A program made the translations under genes and the position numbers. From Bin87 sp034420475 (GTDB lineage Bacteria; Chloroflexota; Dehalococcoidia; Lucifugimonadales; UBA3495), in the NCBI GenBank assembly GCA_034420475.1, contig DAOULH010000042.1:123229-187228 (forward strand): 64,000 nucleotides of DNA, given 5' to 3'. Of the stretch, positions 50,172-59,453 are shown piece after piece (position 1 is the stretch's first letter; the number at the start of each line of letters is the position of its first letter). Under the pieces are notes generated by a model. The model saw only the letters and a program-made list of their open reading frames with translations, was not told the DNA's origin and made no database searches.

Positions 50172-51197
50172 CTATTGTTCCGGCGGAGAAAGTTCGCGGG
50201 TCAACGACACCATGGCGTCCAGCTTTTCGGCTGCCCGGCCGTCGGCGACGGAGGCCGCAGCCATTTCGATGCCCTCGGCCAGGGTGTCGGCGACGTCGCC
50301 GGCGACCAGGGCAGCGCCGCTGTTCAGCACCACGGCGTCTCGAACGGGTCCGCCGACGCCGGAGAGGATTGCGCGCATAGTTTCAGCGTTGGCTGCCGGG
50401 TCGCCGCCACGGAGATCATCGGGAGTGGCATGGGGCAGGCCCAGGTCCCGGGGGCGAACCACGTAGGGCCGGATCTCTCCATCCAGCACCTCCCAGCCGG
50501 CGGTATCGCTGCCCAGGGACAGCTCGTCCATGCCGTCGTCGCTGTGGACGATGATGGCGTGGTGCGTGCCGAACAGCCGCAACGCCTCGGCCATCTTCTC
50601 CGCCACTTCGGGGTATCCCACGCCGATGAGCTGACAGGGAACGCCGGCCGGGTTGGTCATGGGTCCGAGGACGTTGAAAACGGTGCGAATGCCGATTTCG
50701 CGGCGAACGGGAGCGGCGTAGCGCATGGCGGGATGGTACGCCGGCGCAAACATGAAGCCGATGCCGATTTCGCGCAGGCAACGTTCCACGGCTTCCGGCG
50801 GCAACTCGATCCGCACGCCCAGGGCCTCCAGCACGTCGGCGCTGCCGCAGTCCCCGGAGGCGGCGCGGTTGCCGTGTTTGGCGACGGTGAGTCCCGCGCC
50901 GGCAACCACGAAGGCCGCGGCGGTGGAGATGTTGAAGGTCCCCTTGCGGTCGCCGCCGGTGCCGCAGGTGTCGATGGCGTTGCCGTCCACGACGACGCGC
51001 AGGGACTTTTCGCGCATGACGGTGGCAAAGCCCGCGATTTCCTCCGGGGTCTCGCCCTTGAGCGCAAGGGCAGTCAGGTAGGAACCCAACTGGGCGGGGG
51101 TGACTTCTCCCTCCATGACCTCGCGCATCACCGTAACGGCGGCGTCCATGGACAAGGACTCGCCGGCCGTTGCGGACGATATGGCTTCTCGGATCAT
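50172..51197 (-). CDS. trpD: Anthranilate phosphoribosyltransferase
   Basis: A 341-residue enzyme: VDGNAIDTCGTGGDRKGTFN, AKHGNRAASGDCGSADVLEA, YHPAMRYAAPVRREIGIRT, FNVLGPMTNPAG and VHSDDGMDELSL. It adds PRPP to anthranilate. It begins the trpDCFB cluster; trpE and trpG are not in the window. AAAGGT precedes the ATG. No trp attenuator was seen in the 28-nt gap before it. Confidence 0.96.
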   Translation of the reverse strand: MIREAISSATAGESLSMDAAVTVMREVMEGEVTPAQLGSYLTALALKGETPEEIAGFATVMREKSLRVVVDGNAIDTCGTGGDRKGTFNISTAAAFVVAGAGLTVAKHGNRAASGDCGSADVLEALGVRIELPPEAVERCLREIGIGFMFAPAYHPAMRYAAPVRREIGIRTVFNVLGPMTNPAGVPCQLIGVGYPEVAEKMAEALRLFGTHHAIIVHSDDGMDELSLGSDTAGWEVLDGEIRPYVVRPRDLGLPHATPDDLRGGDPAANAETMRAILSGVGGPVRDAVVLNSGAALVAGDVADTLAEGIEMAAASVADGRAAEKLDAMVSLTRELSPPEQ

Positions 51198-51225
51198 GTT
51201 GACCTTTCAATGCTGCCGCGACGGG

Positions 51226-51909
51226 CTATTGGCTCTGCAAGCGTCTGAGTTGCTCTTCCAGTTCCCGGTTACGCGCTTCGGCGGCAATGCGTCCATCGGC
51301 CTCTTCGTCATAGGTGGGCAGATAACGCCGCGCCACCGGATCGTAAAAGCGCAACTGTCCATATTCCCAGCACACGTCCAGGTTCAGCGCATCACTGCGT
51401 CCCCAATAACGACCGTCGTCCAGCTGGTTAACTGTAATGGGCCGATACACGCCGTTGACCAGCCGGTCGCCGGACAGCGCCGCCGCGTACAGTTCTCCGC
51501 CGGTATGGTCAAATCGCCAGTACTCCGACACCCCGAATGCCGCGTAGCCGACCCGCTTGCCCCTTTCGTCATTCTGCGCGGTGTTCTCCGACGCGATTTC
51601 CAAGACGAACTCAGGCGCTTTGCTCCACTCTGAGATGTCGTAACCCTTCCTGGCAATGATGGCCGCCCGGTTTACTCCGAAGGCAACAAGCAAATCCGGC
51701 TGTTGCAGGCCCTCCCGCTGGCTGGTATTCCAGCCGATGGGAATTTCGCTGGAGACTAAGGTAGTGTCGAAGTTGCCGTAATGCCGGCGCAGGGCCGGGA
51801 TGTGGCCCGGCTCATGGAGATAAATGACGTTCAGCATATCGTCTCTGGGGGGCAGTTCCTGGAACCGGTCTCCCGGAGTGGCGGGCAACGCGGTGGTTTT
51901 GGTGGTCAT
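51226..51909 (-). CDS. Uma2 family (DUF820) restriction-endonuclease-fold protein
   Basis: The 227-residue protein is of the Uma2 family, abundant in cyanobacteria and Chloroflexota: QQPDLLVAFGVNR, PEFVLEIASENTAQNDERGK and RVGYAAFGVSEYWRFDH form the PD-(D/E)xK-like core. A C-terminal coiled tail with RNRELEEQLRRLQSQ follows. The activity is not established. The ATG at 51909 has an AGCGAGG box. It lies directly upstream of trpD on the same strand. Confidence 0.82.
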   Translation of the reverse strand: MTTKTTALPATPGDRFQELPPRDDMLNVIYLHEPGHIPALRRHYGNFDTTLVSSEIPIGWNTSQREGLQQPDLLVAFGVNRAAIIARKGYDISEWSKAPEFVLEIASENTAQNDERGKRVGYAAFGVSEYWRFDHTGGELYAAALSGDRLVNGVYRPITVNQLDDGRYWGRSDALNLDVCWEYGQLRFYDPVARRYLPTYDEEADGRIAAEARNRELEEQLRRLQSQ

Positions 51910-52055
51910 GGCGTGCCTCGCTGGGCGGGAACAGGAATTATGCTGGAAAACCGCCCGTGATCGACTGCTGACGTGTGTCGTCTTTGGGCGCGAACGTAAG
52001 TAACGCGAATTTAGCGACGGATAATATAATAGCACGCTCGGAGGAGTTCTCACCC

Positions 52056-52856
52056 ATGCGCGTTGACGTTCACACCCATATATGGCCGGACCGGATCGCC
52101 GATGCGGTGGCGGAGAACATGGAGTCGGAGTTGGGTTTTGAACCTATCGCGGCGAACACGGTGGCCGGGATCAAGGCGCACATGGCAGCGTCGGGCGTGG
52201 ACAAGTCCATCGTGCTCGGCGTGGCGGCGCGAGCCGACCAGGTAAGGCGGGCGAATGACTGGCTGATCTCTGTTGCGGACGAAAACCTGGTCCCCTTTGG
52301 CGCGGTGCATCCCGACCTCCCGGACAAAGCCGGCGAGATTCGGTACCTGCGGGAACACGGCGTCAAGGGAATCAAAATGCACCCGGTAATCAACGGGTTC
52401 TACCCCGATGATCCCCAGTGGTTTCCGGTGTACGAAGAACTGGGCGACGACATGACCCTGTCCATCCACGCCGGCCGATTGCCGCATCAGGGAATCGACG
52501 CGCCGCTGTACGCCGCGCCGGAGCGCATCGCCAACATCGTGCGGCGATTCCCCCGGCTGAAAGTGATCGCGCTGCACCTGGGCGGGTTCTACATGCTGGA
52601 CGAGGCGGAACGCCAGCTGATGGGCCACGAAAACGTGCTGGTGGACACGACCTGGCCGCCGTCTATTCGCGAACTCACCGCCGAAACCCTGACCGCCATC
52701 ATCGGCAAGCACGGGGCGCACAAGGTCTGCTTCGGCACCGACTATCCGCTGGTGGACATGGGGAGCGTATCGGAATACCTGGCGTCGCTGCCCCTCACCT
52801 CGGGTCAGGTGGAGGGCATACTGGGGGAGAACGCGCGGAGGTTCATCGGGCTGTAG
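52056..52856 (+). CDS. Amidohydrolase family (ACMSD/uracil-5-carboxylate-decarboxylase-like) protein
   Basis: A 266-residue TIM barrel: the metal-binding HxH is in MRVDVHTHIW, then GVKGIKMHPVINGF, LSIHAGRLPHQG, VIALHLGGFYM and the final metal Asp in CFGTDYPLVDM. Proteins of this type decarboxylate or hydrolyse ring compounds. GGAGGAG precedes the ATG at 52056, and a perfect TATAAT lies at 52025-52030. It is divergent from the Uma2 gene and convergent with the protease. Confidence 0.86.
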   Translation: MRVDVHTHIWPDRIADAVAENMESELGFEPIAANTVAGIKAHMAASGVDKSIVLGVAARADQVRRANDWLISVADENLVPFGAVHPDLPDKAGEIRYLREHGVKGIKMHPVINGFYPDDPQWFPVYEELGDDMTLSIHAGRLPHQGIDAPLYAAPERIANIVRRFPRLKVIALHLGGFYMLDEAERQLMGHENVLVDTTWPPSIRELTAETLTAIIGKHGAHKVCFGTDYPLVDMGSVSEYLASLPLTSGQVEGILGENARRFIGL

Positions 52857-52861
52857 CGGCT

Positions 52862-54934
52862 TCAGTCGGCGTCCGCCATGCCCAGGACGTGCAGGACGAA
52901 CGCGTACTCCTCGGCAACCTCTTTGATGCGCTCGAAACGGCCGGAGGCCCCGGCATGGCCCGAGTCCATGTGGGTCTTGAGGAGGAGCGGCCGGTCGTCG
53001 GTGCGCATGGTGCGCAGCTTGGCGACCCACTTGGCCGGTTCCCAGTAGGTGACCCGGGGATCGCTGATGCCGGCGGTTACCAGCATGGGCGGGTAATCCT
53101 GCTCGCGCACGTTGTCGTAGGGTGAATAGGTGCGCATGTAGCGGTAGGACGCTTCGTCGTTGGGATTACCCCACTCGTTGTATTCCATGGTGGTCAGGGG
53201 CAGGGTGTCGTCCAGCATGGTATTCAGCACGTCAACAAACGGGACGTGAGCGGCCACGCAGCCGAAGAGGTCGGGGCGTTCGTTGATCACCGCTCCCATC
53301 AGCATCCCGCCGGCGCTGCCCCCGGCGGCGGCGATGCGTCCGGCGGCGGTGTATCCCTCGGCAACCAGGTACTCGGCGCAGTCGATGAAGTCGTTGAAGG
53401 TGTTGCGCTTGTTCAGCAGCTTGCCGGTTTCGTACCAGTCCCAGCCCATTTCCATGCCGCCCCGGATGTGGGCGATGGCAAAAATGAACCCGCGGTCCAC
53501 CAGGCTCAACACGGATACGCTGAAATTGGCGTCCATGTTCAGGCCATAGCTGCCGTAACCGTAGAGATACAGCGGAGCGCTGCCGTCGATTGGTGTGTCC
53601 TGACGCCTCAGCAGGCTGATGGGAACGGCTGTCCCGTCTCGCGCGGCAGCCCAGAGGCGGCGGGTCTCATATTGACCGACGTCGTAGCCGGAGGGTATTT
53701 CCTGCTGTTTGCGCAGGACGCGCTCTCGCGTCGCCATGTCGTAGTCGTAAACGGCCGCCGGGGTTTTCAGCGACGTATAGCCAAACCGCAAGGTGCTGGT
53801 GTCGAACTCCCGGCCGCCCCGGGCCGACATGGCAAAGTCGTCCTCGTCCACCCCGGAAATGAAGTGGGCGTCCCCATCGGAAAGACGGAGCACCATGACC
53901 TGGGGCAGACCGTCCTGCCGGCAGGACACGACCAGATGGTCGCGGAAAGCCTGGATGCCCCGGATGGGCCGTCCGGGCTCGTGGGCCATGAAATCGGACC
54001 AGTTGGCCCACCCGGGATTGTCGATGGGAGCGGTGGCCAGCATGAAGTCCCGCGCACCCTTGCCGTTGTGCCGGATGAAGAAGCGTTCGCCGTGGTCAAC
54101 CACGTCGTATTCAAAGTCGGTGGCCCGGGGCTCGATCAACACCGGTGCTGCTGCCGGGTCGTCGGCATCCAGGAAGCGCCATTCGGACATGTTGTTTCCG
54201 CCGGCGGCCACGTAGATGAACCGGCCGCTGTTGGACTTGCCCACACCCACAAAAAACCGCGGGTCCTCCTCCTGGTACACCAACTCATCGGAAACGGGAT
54301 CAGCGCCCAGGGTGTGACGATAGATATAAACCGGCCGATGGTGCTCGTCGAGAACCGAGTAGTAGATGGTCCGGTTGTCGTTAGCCCACTCCAGGCCGTA
54401 GTAGGCGCCGGGAATCTCGTCGGCAAGGGTTTCTCCTGATTCCAGGTCCAGAACCCGGATGGTGAACTGCTCCGAACCGTCAAAGTCCACGCCGTAGGCG
54501 GCCAGGCGGTGGTCGGGGCTGTTCTCAAAGTCTGAGACTCTGGTGTATTCGCGGCCCTCCGCCAGCAGGTTCACGTCCAGCAGCATTTCTTCCGGGCCGT
54601 CGGGGCTGCCCACGCGGCGGCAGTAGATGGGGTACTGGCCGCCCTCCTCGTAACGAACGTAGTAGTAGAAGTCGCCTTCCTTTTCGGGGACGGTGTTGTC
54701 ATCCTCCTTGATGCGTCCGCGAATCTCTTCGTAGATCCGCTCCTGCAAGGAGGCCAACGGGGCCAGGAACGCCTCGGTGTATTCATTCTCGGCGCGCAGG
54801 TACTGCATGGTTTCCGGGTCGTCCTGATCCCGGAGCCAGTGCCAGGGGTCAACGCGGGCGTCACCATGGGTGGTATCGGTGTGGGCGCGCCGGGGAGCGG
54901 AAGGCGGATTGGGCAAACCGTTGCCGGTGGTCAT
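52862..54934 (-). CDS. Prolyl oligopeptidase family S9A protease (oligopeptidase B-like)
   Basis: A 690-residue protein: the N-terminal beta-propeller domain with HGDARVDPWHWLRD and PEKEGDFYYYVRYEEGGQYP, then a C-terminal alpha/beta hydrolase domain with YGSYGLNMDANFSVSVLSL, HIRGGMEMGWDWYETGKLL, the nucleophile serine in AAGGSAGGMLMGAV, DPRVTYWEPAKW (Asp) and DSGHAGASGR (His). It cleaves short peptides after basic residues in this family; no signal peptide is seen, so it is cytosolic. It ends 5 nt from the amidohydrolase stop. Confidence 0.92.
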   Translation of the reverse strand: MTTGNGLPNPPSAPRRAHTDTTHGDARVDPWHWLRDQDDPETMQYLRAENEYTEAFLAPLASLQERIYEEIRGRIKEDDNTVPEKEGDFYYYVRYEEGGQYPIYCRRVGSPDGPEEMLLDVNLLAEGREYTRVSDFENSPDHRLAAYGVDFDGSEQFTIRVLDLESGETLADEIPGAYYGLEWANDNRTIYYSVLDEHHRPVYIYRHTLGADPVSDELVYQEEDPRFFVGVGKSNSGRFIYVAAGGNNMSEWRFLDADDPAAAPVLIEPRATDFEYDVVDHGERFFIRHNGKGARDFMLATAPIDNPGWANWSDFMAHEPGRPIRGIQAFRDHLVVSCRQDGLPQVMVLRLSDGDAHFISGVDEDDFAMSARGGREFDTSTLRFGYTSLKTPAAVYDYDMATRERVLRKQQEIPSGYDVGQYETRRLWAAARDGTAVPISLLRRQDTPIDGSAPLYLYGYGSYGLNMDANFSVSVLSLVDRGFIFAIAHIRGGMEMGWDWYETGKLLNKRNTFNDFIDCAEYLVAEGYTAAGRIAAAGGSAGGMLMGAVINERPDLFGCVAAHVPFVDVLNTMLDDTLPLTTMEYNEWGNPNDEASYRYMRTYSPYDNVREQDYPPMLVTAGISDPRVTYWEPAKWVAKLRTMRTDDRPLLLKTHMDSGHAGASGRFERIKEVAEEYAFVLHVLGMADAD

Positions 54935-54970
54935 GTCGTTACTCCAATGGGAGGCGCCGGCCTTCCGGCG

Positions 54971-55444
54971 TCAGTCGACTACAGGTTCCGCAAACACGGA
55001 CTTGGCGCTGGAATCAATGGCAGCCAGTTCGCCGGCCACGTAGCGGCGGCAGGCGCCGGGCCGCAGCCGAGCGATCAACGATCCCAGCCAGCCGCCATAT
55101 TCGGCCTGCACGGTGAGATAGGCGTTGCCGTCGTCGTCCGAGGTGTATCCGGGATCCGCGTCCGAACAGAGGCGGACCCAGTAGGAGAACTCCACGGAAA
55201 AGCCGGGGCCGACGGTGCGGTGGCGGAGCATCTCGGGTTGCTGGACGACGGTCATCAGGCTGGTGAATTTGTCCCGTCCAATTTGCAACTCGATGCGATT
55301 CCCCGGCCTGGGTTCCTTGCCGTCGGGCAGATCGGAGCGGCGGTAGGCTGGGCCATGGATCGTGCGCGATGGAAAATCGATCACCGCGTTCCACACTTCA
55401 TCCGGCGTGCAGGGAAGAATTTTTCCGAGTTCAAACGTCCGCAT
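54971..55444 (-). CDS. SRPBCC (START-like) family protein
   Basis: A 157-residue protein of the Bet v1-like/START fold: the opening FELGKILPCTPDEVWNAVID is the standard first strand and helix, and NRIELQIGRDKFTSLMTVV, VEFSYWVRL and YLTVQAEYGG complete the strands. The cavity binds an unknown hydrophobic ligand, or the protein is an accessory to polyketide or ring-hydroxylating enzymes. The ATG at 55444 fits the fold start. Confidence 0.75.
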   Translation of the reverse strand: MRTFELGKILPCTPDEVWNAVIDFPSRTIHGPAYRRSDLPDGKEPRPGNRIELQIGRDKFTSLMTVVQQPEMLRHRTVGPGFSVEFSYWVRLCSDADPGYTSDDDGNAYLTVQAEYGGWLGSLIARLRPGACRRYVAGELAAIDSSAKSVFAEPVVD

Positions 55445-55633
55445 GTGTTTCCTTGCCGGTGGCACGACGAGCCACAGCGGGGTTATCCGGCGAGCCAGCG
55501 AGCGGCGACTCGCTCTGCTGCCTGGGTTTCACTGTTAAAGTCTACACAACACGGGCAGATCGTACCTGCTTTTCAAGTTGACCAGTACCGCGAATTATGC
55601 AATGGTAGCGCATCCGGCGCGACGGACACGCAG

Positions 55634-56902
55634 ATGACAAGTATGCCTGAAGGCGCCCTGACCGGCCTCAAAGTACTGGACTTCACCCACTACGTGGCGG
55701 GCCCGTACTGCACCAAGCTGCTGGCCGATTACGGCGCGGACGTGATCAAGGTGGAACGCCCACCTGAGGGTGACGGGTCTCGCCGGATGGGGCCGTACCC
55801 GGGCGATGAACCGCATCCCGAAAAAAGCGCGCAGTTCCTGCACCTCAACACCAACAAGCGCGGCATCGCCGTGGACCTGAAGCAAACCGGAGCCGCCGCT
55901 ATCGTGGAGCGGCTGGCCTCATGGGCCGATATTGTCGTTGAGAGCTACCGTCCCGGAGTCGCCGACCGGTTGGGGATCGGCTACGAACGCTTGAGCAGCG
56001 TCAATCCCGCTATCGTTTACACCAGCATCTCCAACTTCGGCCAGACGGGACCGTATCGAGACTACCGCGGCTCCGAAATCGTTTTCTACGGCATGGGCGG
56101 GGAGATGCACTCCACCGGCCTGGCGGACCGGGAGCCCCTGAAACTGGGCGGAAACGTGGGGCTGTACCAGGCCGGCGCGGTGGCAGCCGTGGCCACCATG
56201 GGCGCGGCGCTGGCCGGAGCCTTTTCCCCGGATGACGATGCAGATGAGATGATCGGACAACACATCGACGTTGCCATCCTGGAGACACAACTGGGCTCGG
56301 TTGACCGGCGACAGAGCGCACTGTTGGCGTACCAGTACACGGGAGAGCTCAGTCACCGGCCGGCTTCGGGCGGGTCCGGCGGCTACCCGAACGCGGTCTA
56401 TCCATGTTCGGACGGATACCTCCAGATCAACGGCAGCCGGATGTACTTTCCCCGAGCCGTGGCAATGCTGGGCAATCCACCGGAATTGAGCGCCGAGCGA
56501 TGGAAAGATCCATCCTCCCAGGGCAACGCGGAAATGCAGGAAGAATTCGAGTCGGAGTATTTCCTCCCCTGGATACTGGAGCGCACCCGGGCCCAGGCAT
56601 GGAGCGCCGCCCAAGAGAACCGGGTGCTGTCAGGTCCAATCAACACGATGGCGGATCTCGACGTGGACCCATCGTTCAATTCCAGGGGCGTGTTTGCCGA
56701 GGGAGACCACCCGGTCGCGGGACTGATGCGGTATCCGGGTCGGCCCTTCATTATGAACGGTTCGCCGTGGCGGTTGCGCAGAACGGCGCCGTTGCTGGGG
56801 CAGCACACGTCAGAAGTGCTGCGGGAGCTTGGCGTCTCGGACGCAGAGATCCACCGTCTCCGATCCGCTCAGGTGATTCTGGACAATACCGGGGGAGATT
56901 AG
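55634..56902 (+). CDS. Class III CoA-transferase (CaiB/BaiF family) 1
   Basis: A 422-residue CoA-transferase of the formyl-CoA transferase type: GLKVLDFTHYVAGPYCTKLL, YGADVIKVERPPEGD, DIVVESYRPGVADRLGIGY and the catalytic Asp212 in GQHIDVAILE. It moves CoA between organic acids. No strong ribosome binding site is found at the ATG at 55634; ATG at 55643 is an alternative. It runs 1 nt into the next CoA-transferase gene, so the two are one unit. Confidence 0.9.
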   Translation: MTSMPEGALTGLKVLDFTHYVAGPYCTKLLADYGADVIKVERPPEGDGSRRMGPYPGDEPHPEKSAQFLHLNTNKRGIAVDLKQTGAAAIVERLASWADIVVESYRPGVADRLGIGYERLSSVNPAIVYTSISNFGQTGPYRDYRGSEIVFYGMGGEMHSTGLADREPLKLGGNVGLYQAGAVAAVATMGAALAGAFSPDDDADEMIGQHIDVAILETQLGSVDRRQSALLAYQYTGELSHRPASGGSGGYPNAVYPCSDGYLQINGSRMYFPRAVAMLGNPPELSAERWKDPSSQGNAEMQEEFESEYFLPWILERTRAQAWSAAQENRVLSGPINTMADLDVDPSFNSRGVFAEGDHPVAGLMRYPGRPFIMNGSPWRLRRTAPLLGQHTSEVLRELGVSDAEIHRLRSAQVILDNTGGD

Positions 56903-56903
56903 G

Positions 56904-58202
56904 ATGCCTCGCCTGCCGCTGGAAGGTCTGCGCGTCCTGGAGATCACCGTGGTATGGGCGGGTCCCTACTGCGGTTCGTTCCTGGCCGACCTGGGGGCCG
57001 AGGTAATTCGCGTCGAGTCCACCAAGACCTTCGTGCCCCTGACTCGGGGAGCCGCGCCGCATCTGTCCCAGGCGGTGATCGATAACCTGCCGCTTTACTC
57101 GGGCGGCACGCCGGGGCGCGTGCCGGGTGATCGGCCCTTCAACCGCTCACCAATGTTCAACTCCCACGCCCGCAACAAGAAGAGCATGACCGTGAACCTG
57201 CTGGATCCCGGCGGCCGCGAGATCTTTGACCGGCTGGTGGCGATCAGCGACGTGCTGATCGAGAACAACCCCACCGAAACGATGGAAAAGCTCGGCATCT
57301 CCTACGAATCCCTGCGCGCGGTCAAGGACGACATCATCATGCTCCGGATGCCGGCTTACGGGAGCGACGGCCCCTATCGTGACTACCGGGCCCACGGCGT
57401 GCATATTGAGGGGGTAGTGGGCCACACCATGCTGCGCGGCTACGAGGACACTGACCCGTCGTACAACACCACCGTCCTGATGTCTGACGCGGCCGGCGGA
57501 GCGCAGGGCGCGTTTGCGGTGCTCGCCGCGCTCCGGCACCGGAAAAGGACAAGTGAGGGCCAACTGGTGGAACTGGGCCAGGCGGAGAACGTATTTCCGT
57601 TCCTCGGCGAGTACTATCTGGATTACGCCATGAACGGCCGCACTCACGAGACGCTGGGGAATCGCCACACGCGGGCTTTGCAGAACTGCTACCCGTGCGC
57701 CGGCGAGAACCGGTGGGTGGTCATCACGGTTTACGACAACGACCAGTGGCAGACGCTGTGCGACGTGATCGGGGCAGCGCACCTGAAGGACGACCCGGAG
57801 TTGAAGAGCGCGGAGGGCCGGCACGCGCGGCAAGCGGACATCGATCCGGTGATTGAGAGGTGGACGCGGGGCCGGTCACCGGAAGCCGCCATGAACGCGC
57901 TGCAGGATCGGGGCATCCCCGCGGGCGTGGTGATGAACCAGGCCGACGCTTTCGGCGACCCCCACATCCAATCGCGCCGGTTCTTCCACGAGGCGTACCA
58001 GGAAGACTGCGGCACGCACCTGTATCCCGGCCCGCTGTACAAGATGTCGGAGACGCCGCTGGGCATCCGCCGGGGCCCGGTGATGTTCGGGCAGGACAAC
58101 GAGTACGTATACCGGGAACTGCTGGGTTATTCCGAGGAGGAATACGCGGCATTTGAAGCCGCCGGACACATCGGTACGGACTACGCGCCAGGAGTGGGTT
58201 GA
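56904..58202 (+). CDS. Class III CoA-transferase (CaiB/BaiF family) 2
   Basis: A 432-residue CoA-transferase: GLRVLEITVVWAGPYCGSFL, LGAEVIRVESTKTFVP, SDVLIENNPTETMEKLGISY and GSDGPYRDYRAHG. The catalytic aspartate position is Glu223 (GQLVELGQAE), which is uncommon. It is 1 nt after the first CoA-transferase gene; the two may form a heteromeric enzyme, or both act on different acids. Confidence 0.88.
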   Translation: MPRLPLEGLRVLEITVVWAGPYCGSFLADLGAEVIRVESTKTFVPLTRGAAPHLSQAVIDNLPLYSGGTPGRVPGDRPFNRSPMFNSHARNKKSMTVNLLDPGGREIFDRLVAISDVLIENNPTETMEKLGISYESLRAVKDDIIMLRMPAYGSDGPYRDYRAHGVHIEGVVGHTMLRGYEDTDPSYNTTVLMSDAAGGAQGAFAVLAALRHRKRTSEGQLVELGQAENVFPFLGEYYLDYAMNGRTHETLGNRHTRALQNCYPCAGENRWVVITVYDNDQWQTLCDVIGAAHLKDDPELKSAEGRHARQADIDPVIERWTRGRSPEAAMNALQDRGIPAGVVMNQADAFGDPHIQSRRFFHEAYQEDCGTHLYPGPLYKMSETPLGIRRGPVMFGQDNEYVYRELLGYSEEEYAAFEAAGHIGTDYAPGVG

Positions 58203-58249
58203 TCCTTCGAGGCTACTTCCCATCTTCGCGACCGAGGACGGGATTGCGG

Positions 58250-58406
58250 GCAACTGTTCAGAATTCAGGAGGTTGTCATTGCGAGGCGCTTGCGCCGTGG
58301 CAATCTCGACGCCGTAGTAGCGACGTCTCCCCCGAAGGCCTCCTTGTGCCAACGGGATGACCGCGCCGCACTGGCAATGACACTTCCCGCAACTCTGAAC
58401 AGTTAC
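58250..58406. mobile_element. 157-bp palindromic MITE-like element, copy B
   Basis: It is bounded by GCAACTGTTCAGA (58250-58262) and TCTGAACAGTTAC (58394-58406), inverted repeats with one mismatch. Inside are TTGTCATTGCGAGG, CGTGGCAATCTC and GGCAATGACA. Reversed, it aligns with copy A at 25097-25264 over its whole length. It fills most of the 287-nt spacer between the CoA-transferase pair and the LLM genes and would fold into a long hairpin. Confidence 0.82.
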
Positions 58407-58489
58407 CATTGCGGTCCCGTCCTCTACAAATTGCATGGCCGATGTTAGGATAGGGCAAAACCCGAAAATCCCCGGAACGAGGTATTGCC

Positions 58490-59440
58490 ATGCCCACCAA
58501 ACGGATCGGCATCCACGCGGGAGCGCCGAACGCCGAAGCCTCCCTGGATCTCATGCGTCGCGCCGAAGGGGCCGGCGCCCACGCTGCCTGGCTCACCACC
58601 GGCGGCACCGGCCTCGACGCGCTGACCCTTTTCGCGGCGGCGGCGGTGCAAACGGACAGCATCGTGTTCGGGACGTCCATTGTCCCGACCTATCCGAGGC
58701 ACCCCATCGTGGCGGCCCAGCAGGTGCAGGTGCTGGACCAGCTGGCGCCCGGACGCCTGCGCCTGGGAGTAGGCCCGAGCCACCGGCCGACCATGCGGTC
58801 GATGTTCGGCTTCAGCCTGAGCTCACCGCTGACCAACCTGCGTGAGTACCTGCAGATCCTGCGGGCGTTGCTGCACGAGGGCGCGGTGGATTTCGACGGC
58901 CAGGAATACACGGCGCACGCCAGCATCCCGAGGCCGGTGGACGTTCCGGTGATGGCGTCGGCTCTGCAGGAGGGCTCTTACGAATTGTGCGGTGAGCTGG
59001 CCGACGGCGCCATCAGCTGGGTCAGCCCGGCGGTGTACCTGCGGGACAAGGCGCTGCCGGCGATGCGTCGGGGTTCCGACCAGGCCGGGCGAGACACACC
59101 GCCGCTAATCGCGCACGCGCCGGTGTGCATCAGCGACAACCCGGACGCGACCCGCCTGGCGGTGCAGCAGCAGCTATCGAACTACCCGCGCCTGCCCTTC
59201 TACCAGCGCATGTGGGCCGCCGCCGGCTACCCGGAGGCAGCAGAAGAGACCTGGAGCGACGCCATGATCGAGGCCACCGTGCTGACCGGCGACGCCGACA
59301 CCGTGGGCGAGCGCATGGTGGCGATGCTGGATATGGGCATCTCCGAACTGCTGGTGACCCCGGTGACCGCCAGCGACGACCCGGCGGCCGACATGGAGCA
59401 AACCATCAGCCTGCTGGGGAAAGTCGCACAATCCATCTGA
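58490..59440 (+). CDS. LLM-class flavin/F420-dependent oxidoreductase 2
   Basis: A 316-residue luciferase-like barrel: RIGIHAGAPNAEASLDLM, FGTSIVPTYPRHPIVAAQQ, LAPGRLRLGVGPSHRPTM, and a C-terminal region with VSPAVYLRDKALPAMRRG. The pattern PTYPRHP after the first half is frequent in the F420-dependent group. Substrate unknown. First gene of a run with the next LLM gene (13-nt gap). Confidence 0.87.
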   Translation: MPTKRIGIHAGAPNAEASLDLMRRAEGAGAHAAWLTTGGTGLDALTLFAAAAVQTDSIVFGTSIVPTYPRHPIVAAQQVQVLDQLAPGRLRLGVGPSHRPTMRSMFGFSLSSPLTNLREYLQILRALLHEGAVDFDGQEYTAHASIPRPVDVPVMASALQEGSYELCGELADGAISWVSPAVYLRDKALPAMRRGSDQAGRDTPPLIAHAPVCISDNPDATRLAVQQQLSNYPRLPFYQRMWAAAGYPEAAEETWSDAMIEATVLTGDADTVGERMVAMLDMGISELLVTPVTASDDPAADMEQTISLLGKVAQSI

Positions 59441-59453
59441 CCGGAGCAGTGAC

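Noticed and set aside
53246..54439. A 397-codon plus-strand frame within the oligopeptidase B-like gene
   Set aside because: Antisense to a complete S9A protease; no family pattern.
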